A stretch of 64,000 nt of DNA, taken from the NCBI RefSeq assembly GCF_036010485.1, contig NZ_CP108568.1, positions 7,238,001 through 7,302,000 on the forward strand, in the 5' to 3' direction. Source of the DNA: Streptomyces sp. NBC_01198. GTDB lineage: Bacteria; Actinomycetota; Actinomycetes; Streptomycetales; Streptomycetaceae. Of this stretch, positions 42,247 to 51,704 are shown piece by piece (the stretch's first letter is position 1; every line of letters starts with the position of its first letter). A program made the translations under genes and the position numbers. The notes beneath the pieces were generated by a model. The model saw nothing but the letters and a program-made list of their open reading frames with translations, searched no databases and was not told the origin of the DNA.

Positions 42247-43725
42247 GTGGGCAATGAGGCCAACACCCGACTCGCGGACTTGTTCGGTCTCACCGGATGG
42301 TCCAAGGGCGAACTCGCGCGGCTGGTCAACCGGCAGGCGGCGGCCATGGGCCACCCGCAGCTGGCGACCGACACGTCGCGGGTCCGCCGCTGGATCGACA
42401 CCGGTGAGTCGCCGCGCGAACCCGTGCCGAAGGTATTGGCCGCGCTGTTCACCGAGCGTCTCGGCCGTGTCGTGACCATTGAGGATCTCGGTTTCGACCG
42501 GCGCCGGCAGACGGGAAACAGACAGACCGGAGACGGCCTCCCGTGGCCGCCGGAAAGAACAGCCGCGGTCCTCACCGAATTCACGGGAATGGACCTCATG
42601 CTCAACCGACGCGGTCTGGTGGGCGCGGGCGCCGCGCTCGCCTCAGGCACCGTAATCAGCAGCGCCATGCAGGACTGGCTGAACACCGACCCGGCCCTCG
42701 CGGCCGACGCACCGAGGCTCGACGACCCGCTGTACGCCGACCAGGCCGACTACGCCCGCTACGAGGCGGTACCTGTCGGCTCCCAGGAGATCGAGTCGCT
42801 GGAGCGCTCGGTCGAGGTCTTCCGCGCCTGGGACGCCGCCCGCGGCGGCGGTCTCCAGCGCAAGGCGGTCGTGGGCCAGCTCAACGAGGTGGGCGGCATG
42901 CTCTCCTACCGCCATCCCGCCCATCTGCACCGCAGGCTCTGGGGAGTGGCGGCCAACCTGGCGGTCCTGGCCGGCTGGATGTCGCACGACATCGGGCTCG
43001 AACCCACCGCCCAGAAGTACTTCCTGATCGCCGCGCACGCCGCCCGCGAGGGCGGTGACCGGCCGCGGGCCGGCGAGGCGCTGTCCCGGGCCGCCCGGCA
43101 GATGGTGCACCTCGGCAAGCCGGAGCAGGCCCTGGACCTGATGCAGCTCGCCAAGTCCGGTTCGGGGGAACAGACCCTGCCCCGTACGCAGGCGATGCTG
43201 CACACCATCGAGGCGTGGGCGCAGGCGTCCATGGGCCGCGGCCAGGCGATGCGGCGGACGCTCGGCGAGGCCGAGGACCTATTCGTGTCGGACAAGGGCG
43301 ATGTGCCCGCGCCGAGTTGGATGCAGAACTTCGACGAGGCCGACCTGCACGGCATGCAGGCCCTCGCCTACCGCACCCTGGCCGAGCACGACCCGGCGGC
43401 CGCGGTCCAGGCGCAGTTGCACGCCAAACAGGCGATCAGCCTGCGCACGTCCGGCCACGAGCGGTCGACCATCTTCGACTACCTGTCGCTGGCGTCCGCC
43501 TGCTTCATCGCCGACGATCCGGAGCAGGCCGACCGCTACGCCCGGATGGCGCTGCTGACCATCGGCCAGACCTCCTCGCACCGCACCTGGGACCGGCTGC
43601 GCGAGATGTACCGCCTCACCGGGCGCTACTCCGACCACAGCCGGGTCCAGGATCTGCGCCAGGAGATCGAGTCGACGCTGCCGAAGGTGCGCAAGAGCGC
43701 GGTTCCCCGCTACCGCGAGGTCTGA
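42247..43725 (+). CDS. NsdA-like regulator (XRE-type N-terminus, TPR-like C-terminus)
   Basis: This is a 492-aa protein. The N-terminus (LADLFGLTGWSKGELARLVNRQAAAMG; STSRVRRWIDTGESPREPVPKVLAALF) is the DNA-binding-like block shared by the NsdA family. These proteins restrain sporulation and antibiotic production in Streptomyces. The remainder is TPR-like helices (AGEALSRAARQMVHLGKPEQALDLMQLA). The start is GTG/TTG-type near 42247, after a G-rich run. Identity with nsdA itself is not claimed. Confidence 0.82.
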   Translation: MGNEANTRLADLFGLTGWSKGELARLVNRQAAAMGHPQLATDTSRVRRWIDTGESPREPVPKVLAALFTERLGRVVTIEDLGFDRRRQTGNRQTGDGLPWPPERTAAVLTEFTGMDLMLNRRGLVGAGAALASGTVISSAMQDWLNTDPALAADAPRLDDPLYADQADYARYEAVPVGSQEIESLERSVEVFRAWDAARGGGLQRKAVVGQLNEVGGMLSYRHPAHLHRRLWGVAANLAVLAGWMSHDIGLEPTAQKYFLIAAHAAREGGDRPRAGEALSRAARQMVHLGKPEQALDLMQLAKSGSGEQTLPRTQAMLHTIEAWAQASMGRGQAMRRTLGEAEDLFVSDKGDVPAPSWMQNFDEADLHGMQALAYRTLAEHDPAAAVQAQLHAKQAISLRTSGHERSTIFDYLSLASACFIADDPEQADRYARMALLTIGQTSSHRTWDRLREMYRLTGRYSDHSRVQDLRQEIESTLPKVRKSAVPRYREV

Positions 43726-43914
43726 CCGCACCCGAGCAGGCCCGCGGCCGTACCTCCGGCCACCGCCGTACGACCTGTCACCGCCCCGCCGCCGAACGGG
43801 TCGGACAGCAGTTCGTGGGGTCGCGCGGGCGGGCTGCGCGACGGGGTCACGCGAGGGGGTGGTGTCACGGACCGGCGGCCGGCGGATCGCGCCGGCCGGG
43901 GGATCGCCTTCGCC

Positions 43915-45387
43915 TCAGAGGATCCTGGCGATCAGCACGCAGGCGTCGTCCTCGCGGTCCGGAGTGCCGAACTCCTCTGCCACCAGCCGTACGCAGTCCT
44001 GTGCGGTCCTGGCGGCGGCGAAGCGCGGGGCCATCGACAGCAGCCGGTGGCCGCCCCCGTCGGTGTCCGCCGTGGCGGCCGCCGTGCGGTCGGTGACCGC
44101 GCGGCGCGGCACCAGCCCGTCGGTGTGCAGCACCAGCAGGTCACCGGGCGCCAGTTGCTCGCGGGCCTGGGCGTACTGCGCGCCCGAGGTGGCGCCGAGC
44201 AGGACGCCGTCCGGCGGATCCAGCGTCCGCCCCGTCCCGTTGCGGAAGAGCAGCGGGGCGGGGTGGCCGGCCTGCGACCAGTGCAGCACCCGGGCGGTCG
44301 GTTCGTAGCGGCAGCACAGGGCGCTGCCGAGCGCGGGCTGCGGTGAGGTGTCGAGCAGCTCGTTCAGCCAGCCCATCAGTGGGCCCGGCTGCAGGCCGGC
44401 GACGGCCATCCCGCGCAGGGCGCCGAGCAGCATCGCCATGCCGGAGGTGGCGGTCACACCGTGGCCGGTGAGATCGCCGACGGTGAGTAAGGAGGCACCG
44501 TCCGGCAGCTGCATCGCGTCGTACCAGTCGCCGCCGATCAGCGCGCTGGTCGCGGACGGCAGATAGTGCGCGGCCAGGTCCATCGTGGTCGGCCCCCCGT
44601 CCAGCGGGAAGCGCTGGGCGCCGCGCCACGGGGGCAGCACGGCCTCCTGCAGCTCGACCGCCATCCGTCGCGCGGTCTGCGCGATCTGCCGCTGACGCTG
44701 CAGCGACTCCCTGGTCTCCCGCAGCATCCGCTGGCTGCGCCGCAGATCGCTGACGTCCCGCAGCACCGCCCACATCGACTCGGTGCCGCCGTCGGCCCCG
44801 AGTACCGGCTCGCCGACCATGTGCACGGTGCGCACCGAACCGTCCGCGCGCACGATACGGAACTCGCCGTCGATCGGCCGCCCGTCGACCAGGCAGCCGG
44901 TCACCAGCTCGGTCAGCACCGCCTGGTCCTCGGCGAACAGCCAGGACGGCAGTTCGTCCAGGGTCAGCGGGCCGTCCTGCGGCGTGCGGCCGAAGATGCG
45001 GAAGAGCTCGTCCGACCACTGTGCCGCGTCGGTGAGCAGATCCCACTGCGCGCTGCCGGCCCGGCCGAGCGCGCCCACCGCGGCCGCGTCCGGGCCGGTG
45101 GGCTGCAGCGGCACATCGAGCAGCAGCAGCCCGTCCGGGGGCAGGTCCGCCGGGTCGAGGCCGTCCCTGAGCTGCCCGAGGTGGGCGCCCAGGTCGTCCA
45201 GCTGGTGCACCGCGAGGTCGCACAGGGCGCGCTGCCAGCGCAGCTGCGGGTCGCCGGCGGTGTCGCCGTCCCGCAGTACCGCGTCGACCCGGGTCCTGAG
45301 CTGGCGGGCCTGGGAGATCAGCGCCTCGACCGCACCGGGGTCCGGGGACTGCGCGGTGGTGTGATCCGCGTGCGTTGGGGACGGCAT
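43915..45387 (-). CDS. PAS domain PP2C (SpoIIE-type) protein phosphatase
   Basis: 490 aa from ATG 45387. It has an N-terminal helical region, a PAS domain at about 130-260 (WSDELFRIFGRT; GEFRIVRADGSVRTVHMVGEPV; AVLRDVSDLRRSQ), a connecting coiled coil, and a PP2C domain from about 300. The latter has the metal-site motifs GGDWYDAM, VGDLTGHGVTATSGM, VLHTDGL and a final DDACVLIARIL. Such phosphatases act on STAS-type anti-anti-sigma factors. It is divergent from the HEAT-repeat gene. Confidence 0.92.
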   Translation of the reverse strand: MPSPTHADHTTAQSPDPGAVEALISQARQLRTRVDAVLRDGDTAGDPQLRWQRALCDLAVHQLDDLGAHLGQLRDGLDPADLPPDGLLLLDVPLQPTGPDAAAVGALGRAGSAQWDLLTDAAQWSDELFRIFGRTPQDGPLTLDELPSWLFAEDQAVLTELVTGCLVDGRPIDGEFRIVRADGSVRTVHMVGEPVLGADGGTESMWAVLRDVSDLRRSQRMLRETRESLQRQRQIAQTARRMAVELQEAVLPPWRGAQRFPLDGGPTTMDLAAHYLPSATSALIGGDWYDAMQLPDGASLLTVGDLTGHGVTATSGMAMLLGALRGMAVAGLQPGPLMGWLNELLDTSPQPALGSALCCRYEPTARVLHWSQAGHPAPLLFRNGTGRTLDPPDGVLLGATSGAQYAQAREQLAPGDLLVLHTDGLVPRRAVTDRTAAATADTDGGGHRLLSMAPRFAAARTAQDCVRLVAEEFGTPDREDDACVLIARIL

Positions 45388-45783
45388 GACGCACTCCGAG
45401 GGTCTCTGCTGGCGGGCTCTCAACGGCCGTGGCGGACGGAAGGGGCCGGTAACGACTGTTGCACAGGGAGCGATGGGTCGTAAGGGTTTCCGCGATACCC
45501 GATCCGGTGGTGCTTGTGGCATATGCCGACAGCCCGGCGGGTTTCCGGCGGTGCGGGGCACCCCCCGGCCGGACGCCTCTCCATCACCGGGGGTCATCCT
45601 GCCCCACTTCCGAGCAGTCAGGAAGCGACACCGCAACCCGCGAGTCGGTAGGCTGCCGCCGCCCGTCCCCACGGGATCCGCCCCCGCCGCCAGGTGTGAA
45701 ATGCCCGGTGATCGGTAAGGATGCCGGGCATCAGCAGCGGAAATCCCGTTGCCATGGAACCCCCCGCACCGGATGCTGACCTC
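45388..45783. promoter_or_regulatory. 396-bp divergent intergenic region
   Basis: No gene is supported here. It holds an 8-bp inverted repeat ATGCCCGG/CCGGGCAT (45701-45708 and 45724-45731), 53 bp before the HEAT-gene start, a 10-bp palindrome GGCATATGCC at 45518-45527, and GGGTAT on the minus strand at 45495-45500, which resembles a sigma-B-type -10 for the phosphatase gene but lacks a convincing -35. Confidence 0.35.
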
Positions 45784-47211
45784 ATGTTCGACCCAGACAT
45801 AGCGCCCAGCGGCACCCTTCTCGGCCTCCTCCAGCGGGGGCGCGGAGACGGTCCCCTGCACGCCCTCGCGGCGCCGCGGGCCGACGCACTCGCCGCCCTG
45901 GAGCACTGCGTGCTGCGCGACCCCCGGCTCGACTGGCGGGTCGAGTCCCGCTCCCTCTACTACGCGCGGCTCTACTCGGACCTGGAAGGCCCGCTCGACG
46001 GGATCGAAGAACACCTCTTCGGCCCCGACGACCTGATCGCCCCCGACGAGCACCGCTGCGGCCTGGCCCTGTCCGTGCTTGGCCACCTGGCCGGGTACGG
46101 CCGCCGGGACGCACTGCGCCTGCTGCGCCGCTACGCCGCCAGCGGCGGCTGCTGGGAATGGGCGCTGGACGAACTGGCCGTACGCGACGGCGAGAGCGGC
46201 CTGCGCTCGCTCGGGCCGGCCGTGGTCGCCCGCTTCCCGCTGACCGCGGAAGGCGACGCCGCCCTCGCCCGTGCGGTCCGCGAGGCCTACGAACCCCGCC
46301 CGTGGCAGTTGTGGGCCGAGGACACCACGCACCCCGGCACCGCGGAACGGGTCAGGCGGGCCACGGAACAGGTCAGCTTCGACCGCTGGCAGCGCCAGCT
46401 GCGCTCGGCGGGACCCACCCCCGGCTGGAGCGTCGGCGCCGTCCTTGAGTGGGCCGAGCAGGGCTCCGACGCCCACCCCGTGGTCGAGCGCGACCAGCCC
46501 GCCGCCCGCTGCCTGGCCGCCGTCGCCGGCCCCGAGGACCGCCCCGCGCTGCTGGCCGCCGCCCTGCACGGGCCGTCCGCCGCCCGCGCCGCCGCCCTGC
46601 GCCACCTGTGCGACCGCCGCGACCCGCGCGGCCTCGACCTGATCGAGAACGCCGCCGAGGCCGTCGACGAGCGCGTGGTGCGCGCCGCCGTCGAGTCCTT
46701 CGAGCGGATGCGTGACGACGTCGCCATGGCCCGTGCCCGCGGCTGGGCCGTACGCACCGACCCGCTCGGCGCCGCCGCCGCCCGGATGCTCGCCCGGCAC
46801 GGCGGCCCCGGGGACGCCGACCTCGTACTCGCCGCCCTGCGCCGCACCGTGCAGGCCGGCGGCGCCGACGCGGAAGGCCTCGACGCGCTCGTCGAGGGCG
46901 TCGGCCGGCTGGCCGCCTGCCGTGCCGCGCCCCTGCTGCGGCACCTCTACCGCGAGACGTCCTCCTCCCAGCTGCGCGGCACCGCCGCCCGCGCGCTGGC
47001 GCCCGCCGACCCCGGCTTTGCGGCCGGCTTCGCCGTCGAGTGCCTGTGGGACTGCGAGGAGGCCACCAGGGAGTTGGCCGCGCACCACGCCACCTCGGGC
47101 GACGTCCGGGTGCTGACCCAGCTGCGCCGCCTCGCCGCCGATCCCGCGGAGGAGGCCGAGGTCCAGACGGCCGTCCGGGGCCGCCTCAGTTCCGGCGGCA
47201 CGCCCCGCTGA
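45784..47211 (+). CDS. HEAT-repeat protein
   Basis: 475 aa from ATG 45784 (MFDPDIAPSGTLLGLLQRGRG). The frame extends 21 codons further but through an inverted repeat. It is almost wholly helical, with repeating pairs of helices of about 30 residues rich in Ala/Leu/Arg (PALLAAALHGPSAARAAALRHLCDRRDPRGLDLI; GAAAARMLARHGGPGDADLVLAALRRTV), i.e. HEAT/ARM-type repeats. It is probably a protein-interaction scaffold. There is no enzymatic motif. Confidence 0.8.
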   Translation: MFDPDIAPSGTLLGLLQRGRGDGPLHALAAPRADALAALEHCVLRDPRLDWRVESRSLYYARLYSDLEGPLDGIEEHLFGPDDLIAPDEHRCGLALSVLGHLAGYGRRDALRLLRRYAASGGCWEWALDELAVRDGESGLRSLGPAVVARFPLTAEGDAALARAVREAYEPRPWQLWAEDTTHPGTAERVRRATEQVSFDRWQRQLRSAGPTPGWSVGAVLEWAEQGSDAHPVVERDQPAARCLAAVAGPEDRPALLAAALHGPSAARAAALRHLCDRRDPRGLDLIENAAEAVDERVVRAAVESFERMRDDVAMARARGWAVRTDPLGAAAARMLARHGGPGDADLVLAALRRTVQAGGADAEGLDALVEGVGRLAACRAAPLLRHLYRETSSSQLRGTAARALAPADPGFAAGFAVECLWDCEEATRELAAHHATSGDVRVLTQLRRLAADPAEEAEVQTAVRGRLSSGGTPR

Positions 47212-47379
47212 CGCGCGGGGGCTCCGGCACCGCCCCGCAACCCGGCGGGGCGGAAGAGGGCATTGCGTCACGGATGTCCGGGTAGCAGGGCGGGGCCGCG
47301 GTCCAACGCTCACGGGGCGTTCCCCTTCGGGCAAGCTCCTCGTGGCCCTGCCAACGCCCGCCACGGCGACAACGTCGGT

Positions 47380-48498
47380 ATGAGAGTCGCCATCGTCACG
47401 GAGTCCTTCCCGCCCGACGTCAACGGCGTGGCGCACTGTGCGCTGCGCACAGCGGAGCACCTCGCCCGCCGCGGGCACGAGCCGCTGGTGGTCGCGCCCG
47501 CCGGGCCGCACGACCAGGAAGCCGAGGACCCCTGCCCGGTCGTCCGCGTCCCCTCGCTGCCGCTCCCCGGCTACCCGCAGGTCCGGGTCGCGCTGCCCGG
47601 CCGCCGCACCGCCGCCGCCATCGCCGCGCACCGCGCCGACATCGTCCACCTGGCCAGCCCCTTCGTCCTCGGAGCACGCGGCCTCGCCGCCGCCACCCGG
47701 CTGCGGATCCCGGCGGTCGCCGTCTACCAGACGGACCTGGCCGGCTACGCCAGGACGTATCTGAACGCCGGCGAGGCCGCCGCCTGGCGCCGTATCCGCG
47801 CCGTGCACACCGCCGCCGCCCGCACGCTGGCCCCCTCCACCGCCTCGGCCGCCGCGCTGGAGGGCCAGGGCGTGCCCCGGGTCCACCTGTGGCCGCGAGG
47901 CGTGGACGCGGACCGCTTCCACCCCGCCCGCCGCGACGAGGGGCTGCGACGCGAACTCGCCCCACGTGGCGAGCTGATCGTCGGCTACGTCGGCCGGCTC
48001 GCCGCGGAGAAGCACGTCGAGCTGCTGGCCGGCACCAGCGAACTGCCCGGCGTGCGGGTCGTCGTGGTCGGCGACGGCCCCAGCGCGCCGGGGCTGCGCC
48101 AGGCGCTGCCCAGCGCGGTCTTCCTCGGCCGCAGGACCGGGGGCGACCTCGCGCGCATCTACGCCTCGCTGGACGTGTTCTGCCACACCGGCCCCTTCGA
48201 GACCTTCTGCCAGACCGTCCAGGAGGCCATGGCCAGCGGGATCCCGGTGGTCGCCCCCGCCGCGGGCGGCCCGCTCGACCTGGTCGACCACGGCAGGACC
48301 GGCCTGCTCGTACCGCCCCGCGACGACCTCGCGATCCGCACCGCGGTCCAGCTCCTGCACGCCGACGCGCGGCTGCGGATCCGCTACGGCACCGCCGGGC
48401 GCACGGCCGTCGCCGACCGCAGCTGGGAGGCCGTCGGCGATCAGCTCCTCGGCCACTACGACCAGGTGCTCGGCGAGCGAGCGGTGGCCGCCGCGTGA
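47380..48498 (+). CDS. GT4-family glycosyltransferase (mannosyltransferase-like)
   Basis: 372 aa from ATG 47380. It is a GT-B fold with N-terminal ESFPPDVNGVAHCALRTAEHLARRGHEPLVV, acceptor region VYQTDLAGYAR and C-terminal donor site VGRLAAEKHVELL plus the EX7E motif in GPFETFCQTVQEAMASGIPVVAP. It resembles actinobacterial alpha-mannosyltransferases such as MgtA/PimB-type enzymes. The stop overlaps the next glycosyltransferase start by 4 bp (GTGA). Confidence 0.88.
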   Translation: MRVAIVTESFPPDVNGVAHCALRTAEHLARRGHEPLVVAPAGPHDQEAEDPCPVVRVPSLPLPGYPQVRVALPGRRTAAAIAAHRADIVHLASPFVLGARGLAAATRLRIPAVAVYQTDLAGYARTYLNAGEAAAWRRIRAVHTAAARTLAPSTASAAALEGQGVPRVHLWPRGVDADRFHPARRDEGLRRELAPRGELIVGYVGRLAAEKHVELLAGTSELPGVRVVVVGDGPSAPGLRQALPSAVFLGRRTGGDLARIYASLDVFCHTGPFETFCQTVQEAMASGIPVVAPAAGGPLDLVDHGRTGLLVPPRDDLAIRTAVQLLHADARLRIRYGTAGRTAVADRSWEAVGDQLLGHYDQVLGERAVAAA

Positions 48499-49640
48499 GC
48501 GGCGCCGGCCTGCGCATCGTCCGGGTGGCGAACTTCGTCACCCCCGTCTCCGGCGGCCTGCGCACCGCGCTGCGCCACCTCGGCGAGGGGTACGCGGCCG
48601 CCGGCCACGAACCCGTCCTCGTCGTCCCCGGACCCGCGGCGTCCGACGAGCACACCGCACAGGGCCGGGTCATCACCCTCCCGGGACCCGAGATCCCCGG
48701 CACCGGCGGCTACCGCGTGCTCGCCCGCCGCGCCCCCGTCGCCGCGCTGCTCGAACAGCTCGCACCCGACCGGCTCGAAGTCTCCGACCGCACCACCTTG
48801 CGCTGGACCGGCGAATGGGCCAGGCGCCACCGGGTGCCCGCGGTCATGGTGTCCCACGAGAGCGCCGACGGCGTCCTCGGCACCTGGGGCCTCCCGGCGG
48901 GGCCCGCCCGGCGCGCCGCCGACACGCTCAACCGGCGCACCGCGCGCGCCTACACCCGGGTGGTGTGCACCACTGCCTGGGCGGCGGCCGAGTTCGAACG
49001 CGTCGGCGCCCGCAACGTCGTGCACGCACCGCTCGGCGTCGACCTCGCCGGGCTGCACCCCGGCCACCACGACGTCACCCTGCGGGGACGCTACGGGCAC
49101 GGCGCGGCCGTCCTGCTCGTGCTCTGCTCCCGGCTCAGCCCGGAGAAGCGGCCGGACGACGCGCTCGACGCGCTGGCGCGGCTGCGGCGCGACGGGGTAG
49201 ACGCCGCGCTGGTCGTGGCCGGCGACGGGCCGCTGCGCGCGCGGCTCACCACCCGCGCCCGGGCGAACCGGCTCCCGGTGACCTTCCTCGGCCATGTCGC
49301 GCGGCGCGACGACCTCGCGGCGCTGCTGGCCACCGCCGACGTGGCGCTGGCGCCCGGCCCCGTCGAGACGTTCGGGCTCGCCGCCCTCGAAGCGCTGGCC
49401 TGCGGCACGCCGGTGGTGGCCAGCGCCAACTCCGCGCTGCCCGCGCTCATCGGCCCGGCCGGCACGGCCGCCCGCACCCCGGCCGAGTACGCGGCCGCGG
49501 TCCGCCGCCTTCTCGCGGTGCCCGCGACCGTACGCCGCGAGCGCGCCCGCCACCGCGCCGAGCTCTACACCTGGCCAACGGCGGTCAACGCCTTCCTGAC
49601 AGCCCACGGTGCCGTCACCCCGACGCCCATCCCCCACTGA
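48495..49640 (+). CDS. GT4-family glycosyltransferase, second of a coupled pair
   Basis: 381 aa from GTG 48495, overlapping the previous stop. It is a GT-B fold with IVRVANFVTPVSGGLRTALRHLGEGYAAAGHEPVLVVPG, CSRLSPEKRPDDAL and the EX7E motif in GPVETFGLAALEALACGTPVVAS. The pair is paralogous and probably adds consecutive sugars to one acceptor, such as a lipoglycan or phospholipid. The acceptor cannot be told from sequence. Confidence 0.88.
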   Translation: MSGAGLRIVRVANFVTPVSGGLRTALRHLGEGYAAAGHEPVLVVPGPAASDEHTAQGRVITLPGPEIPGTGGYRVLARRAPVAALLEQLAPDRLEVSDRTTLRWTGEWARRHRVPAVMVSHESADGVLGTWGLPAGPARRAADTLNRRTARAYTRVVCTTAWAAAEFERVGARNVVHAPLGVDLAGLHPGHHDVTLRGRYGHGAAVLLVLCSRLSPEKRPDDALDALARLRRDGVDAALVVAGDGPLRARLTTRARANRLPVTFLGHVARRDDLAALLATADVALAPGPVETFGLAALEALACGTPVVASANSALPALIGPAGTAARTPAEYAAAVRRLLAVPATVRRERARHRAELYTWPTAVNAFLTAHGAVTPTPIPH

Positions 49641-49670
49641 GCGCTGCCGCTCGGGTCGGGGTGGGTGGTG

Positions 49671-49693
49671 GCGCAGTTCCCCGCGCCCCTGGG
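49671..49693 (+). repeat. Single copy of the GCGCAGTTCCCCGCGCCCC interspersed repeat
   Basis: This short sequence resembles one found in many streptomycete intergenic regions. It is an inverted relative of the core of the 66-bp units that follow, so a read-through RNA could fold between them. Confidence 0.5.
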
Positions 49694-49742
49694 TGGGTGC
49701 GACTTGCTGTCCGGACGGAGGTGTGGGAGCGGTCCGTCACCA

Positions 49743-50006
49743 CCCCGGGGGCGCGGGGAACGGCGCGAGCAACCACCCACGGACCGCTGTGTGGTGACGG
49801 CGGGACTACCCCGGGGGCGCGGGGAACGGCGCGAACAACCACCCACGGACCGCTGTGTGGTGACGGCGGGACTACCCCGGGGGCGCGGGGAACGGCGCGA
49901 GCAACCACCCACGGACCGCTGTGTGGTGACGGCGGGACCACCCCGGGGGCGCGGGGAACGGCGCGAGCAACCACCCACGGACCGCTGTGCGGTGACGGCC
50001 GCCCCC
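49743..50006. repeat. 66-bp tandem repeat, four units
   Basis: Units start at 49743, 49809, 49875 and 49941, nearly identical with a few substitutions, the last degrading at its end. Each begins CCCCGGGGGCGCGGGG and contains CAACCACCCACGGACCGC. The length is a multiple of three, so all six frames stay open and give false repetitive proteins. It fills most of the 388 bp between the glycosyltransferase gene and pxpC. No gene is supported. Confidence 0.85.
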
Positions 50007-50028
50007 CCGCGGGAAGCGGGTGGCGGCG

Positions 50029-50916
50029 TCAGAGGGCCGGCCGGGTGGCGCGCAGGGCCACGAAACGGACCCTGGCGCCAGGAGCGGATTGAGCCGCAGC
50101 GGCGAGCGACTGTTCGGGGACCACGCCGATCACCGGGTAGCCCCCGGTCGTCGGGTGGTCGGCGAGGAAGACGACGGGGAGCCCGTCGGGCGGCACTTGG
50201 ACGGCGCCGAGCACCATGCCCTCGCTGGGCAGCTCGCCGTCCCGCCCGGCGGCGCGGTGCAGCGCGGGACCGAGGACGCGCAGGCCGATCCGGTTGGAGG
50301 CGGGGGAGACGGTGTACTCCCCGGTGACCAGCGCGCGCAGCGCCCCCGGCGCGAACCAGTCGTCGCGCGGCCCCGGCAGGAGCGGCAGGACGAGCTCAGG
50401 ACCGGCCGACCCGTACGGCAGGACGTCAGCCGCGACGCCGCGGCCCCGCTCCGGCCCGACGGGCAAGGAGTCACCGTCGGCGAGGGGCGCCGGGCCGAGC
50501 CCGGAGAGCAGATCGGTGGCCCGGCTGCCGAGCACCGCGTCGACGGCGATCCCGCCGGCGACCGCGACGTAGCTGCGCAGCCCGACCGTGGCCGCCCCCA
50601 CGTCGAGCAGCGCGCCGCCCGGCACCGGGACCGGTGCGCCCCAGGCGACGGGGCGCCCGTCGACCCGTACGGGGCAGGCCGCGCCGGTGACCGCGACCAC
50701 CACCGTCCGCGTCGGCCGCAGCGCGCAGCCCGAGACGGTGGTCTCCAGCCCGGCGGCGCCCGCTCCGTTCCCGACCAGCCGGTTCGCCAGCAGGTGCGCG
50801 GGCAGGTCCAGCGCGCCGGACCGCGGCACCCCGAGGTGCGCGAAGCCGGCTCGCCCGACGTCCTGTACGGTCGTCAGCGCCCCCGCCCGTACCACCTGCA
50901 GTACGTCCCCGCTCAT
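50029..50916 (-). CDS. pxpC: 5-oxoprolinase subunit PxpC (biotin-dependent carboxyltransferase fold)
   Basis: 295 aa from ATG 50916, with GGGAGGAG just upstream. It begins LQVVRAGALTTVQDVGRAGFAHLGVPRSGALD and contains NRLVGN and the C-terminal DHPTTGGYPVIGVV, the KipA/PxpC signature. With PxpA and PxpB it converts 5-oxoproline, a spontaneous glutamine/glutathione-type by-product, to glutamate with ATP. It is the third gene of the operon. Confidence 0.93.
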   Translation of the reverse strand: MSGDVLQVVRAGALTTVQDVGRAGFAHLGVPRSGALDLPAHLLANRLVGNGAGAAGLETTVSGCALRPTRTVVVAVTGAACPVRVDGRPVAWGAPVPVPGGALLDVGAATVGLRSYVAVAGGIAVDAVLGSRATDLLSGLGPAPLADGDSLPVGPERGRGVAADVLPYGSAGPELVLPLLPGPRDDWFAPGALRALVTGEYTVSPASNRIGLRVLGPALHRAAGRDGELPSEGMVLGAVQVPPDGLPVVFLADHPTTGGYPVIGVVPEQSLAAAAQSAPGARVRFVALRATRPAL

Positions 50917-51061
50917 GCCCGCTCCTCCCTGCCATCGCCGCAACGGCAACGGCAACGGCTGCGGGCTAGCGGCAGCCGCCCGCCGCGGCCCACGCCCGCC
51001 GCCCGGCGGCGGGACACCCGGCGCGAGGCCCCGGTCGCGGGCCGCCGGCCCGCGACCGCCC

Positions 51062-51685
51062 TCACCGGTCCGCCCGGACGAAGCGCACCTCGGTACCGGG
51101 GGAGAGCAGTGCGGCCGGCTCGCGGCCGGGATCCCACAGCGGAGCGTCCGTCGTGCCGATCAGCTGCCAGCCGCCCGGGGACGACCGCGGGTAGAGGCCC
51201 GCGTAGGGGCCGGCCAGGCCGAGCGAGCCGGCGGGCACCGCCGTACGCGGGGTGGGGCGGCGGGGGACGTGCCGGCCGGCGGGGAGGCCTGTCAGGTAGG
51301 CGAAGCCCGGCGCGAAGCCGCAGAAGGCCACCCGGAAAGCGGTGCCGGTGACGACGGCGGCCAGCTCACGGGGGGTCACCGACCAGCGGGCGGCGACCTC
51401 CTCGATGTCGGGGCCGTCGAAGCGCACCGGCACCTCGCGCAGTTCGCCCTGCCCGGGTTCGACCGGGGGCACGTCCCAGGCGGTCACCTCGGCGGCGAAG
51501 GCACGCGGGTCGGCGAGGCCGCCGACCAGCACGGTGCGCGCCGCCGGCACGATCTCCCGCACCTCGGGGAACTCCCCGGCCGCGCGCCGCCGCAGCAACT
51601 CGGCGTGCAGCGCCTGCGCACGCTCACCGTCCTCGGTCTCGACCAGCACGGCACCTCGGCCCATCGCCAGCACCCGACACTTCAC
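51062..51685 (-). CDS. pxpB: 5-oxoprolinase subunit PxpB (KipI-like)
   Basis: This is a 207-aa protein. The KipI/PxpB fold is clear: VPVRFDGPDIEEVAARW, FCGFAPGFAYLTGLP, VPRRPTPRTAVPAGSLGLAGPYAGLYPRSSPGGWQLIG. It forms the complex with PxpC that activates 5-oxoproline. A 19-bp gap separates it from pxpA and a 145-bp gap from pxpC. Confidence 0.94.
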   Translation of the reverse strand: MKCRVLAMGRGAVLVETEDGERAQALHAELLRRRAAGEFPEVREIVPAARTVLVGGLADPRAFAAEVTAWDVPPVEPGQGELREVPVRFDGPDIEEVAARWSVTPRELAAVVTGTAFRVAFCGFAPGFAYLTGLPAGRHVPRRPTPRTAVPAGSLGLAGPYAGLYPRSSPGGWQLIGTTDAPLWDPGREPAALLSPGTEVRFVRADR

Positions 51686-51704
51686 GCCGCCGCCACCTCG
51701 CCCC

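Noticed and set aside
42247..43725. Assigning this gene as nsdA
   Set aside because: The family resemblance is good, but streptomycetes have several paralogs and orthology cannot be shown without alignment and synteny.
49743..50006. Possible CRISPR array
   Set aside because: The 66-bp units are contiguous and nearly identical along their whole length, with no unique spacers, and no cas genes are in the window.
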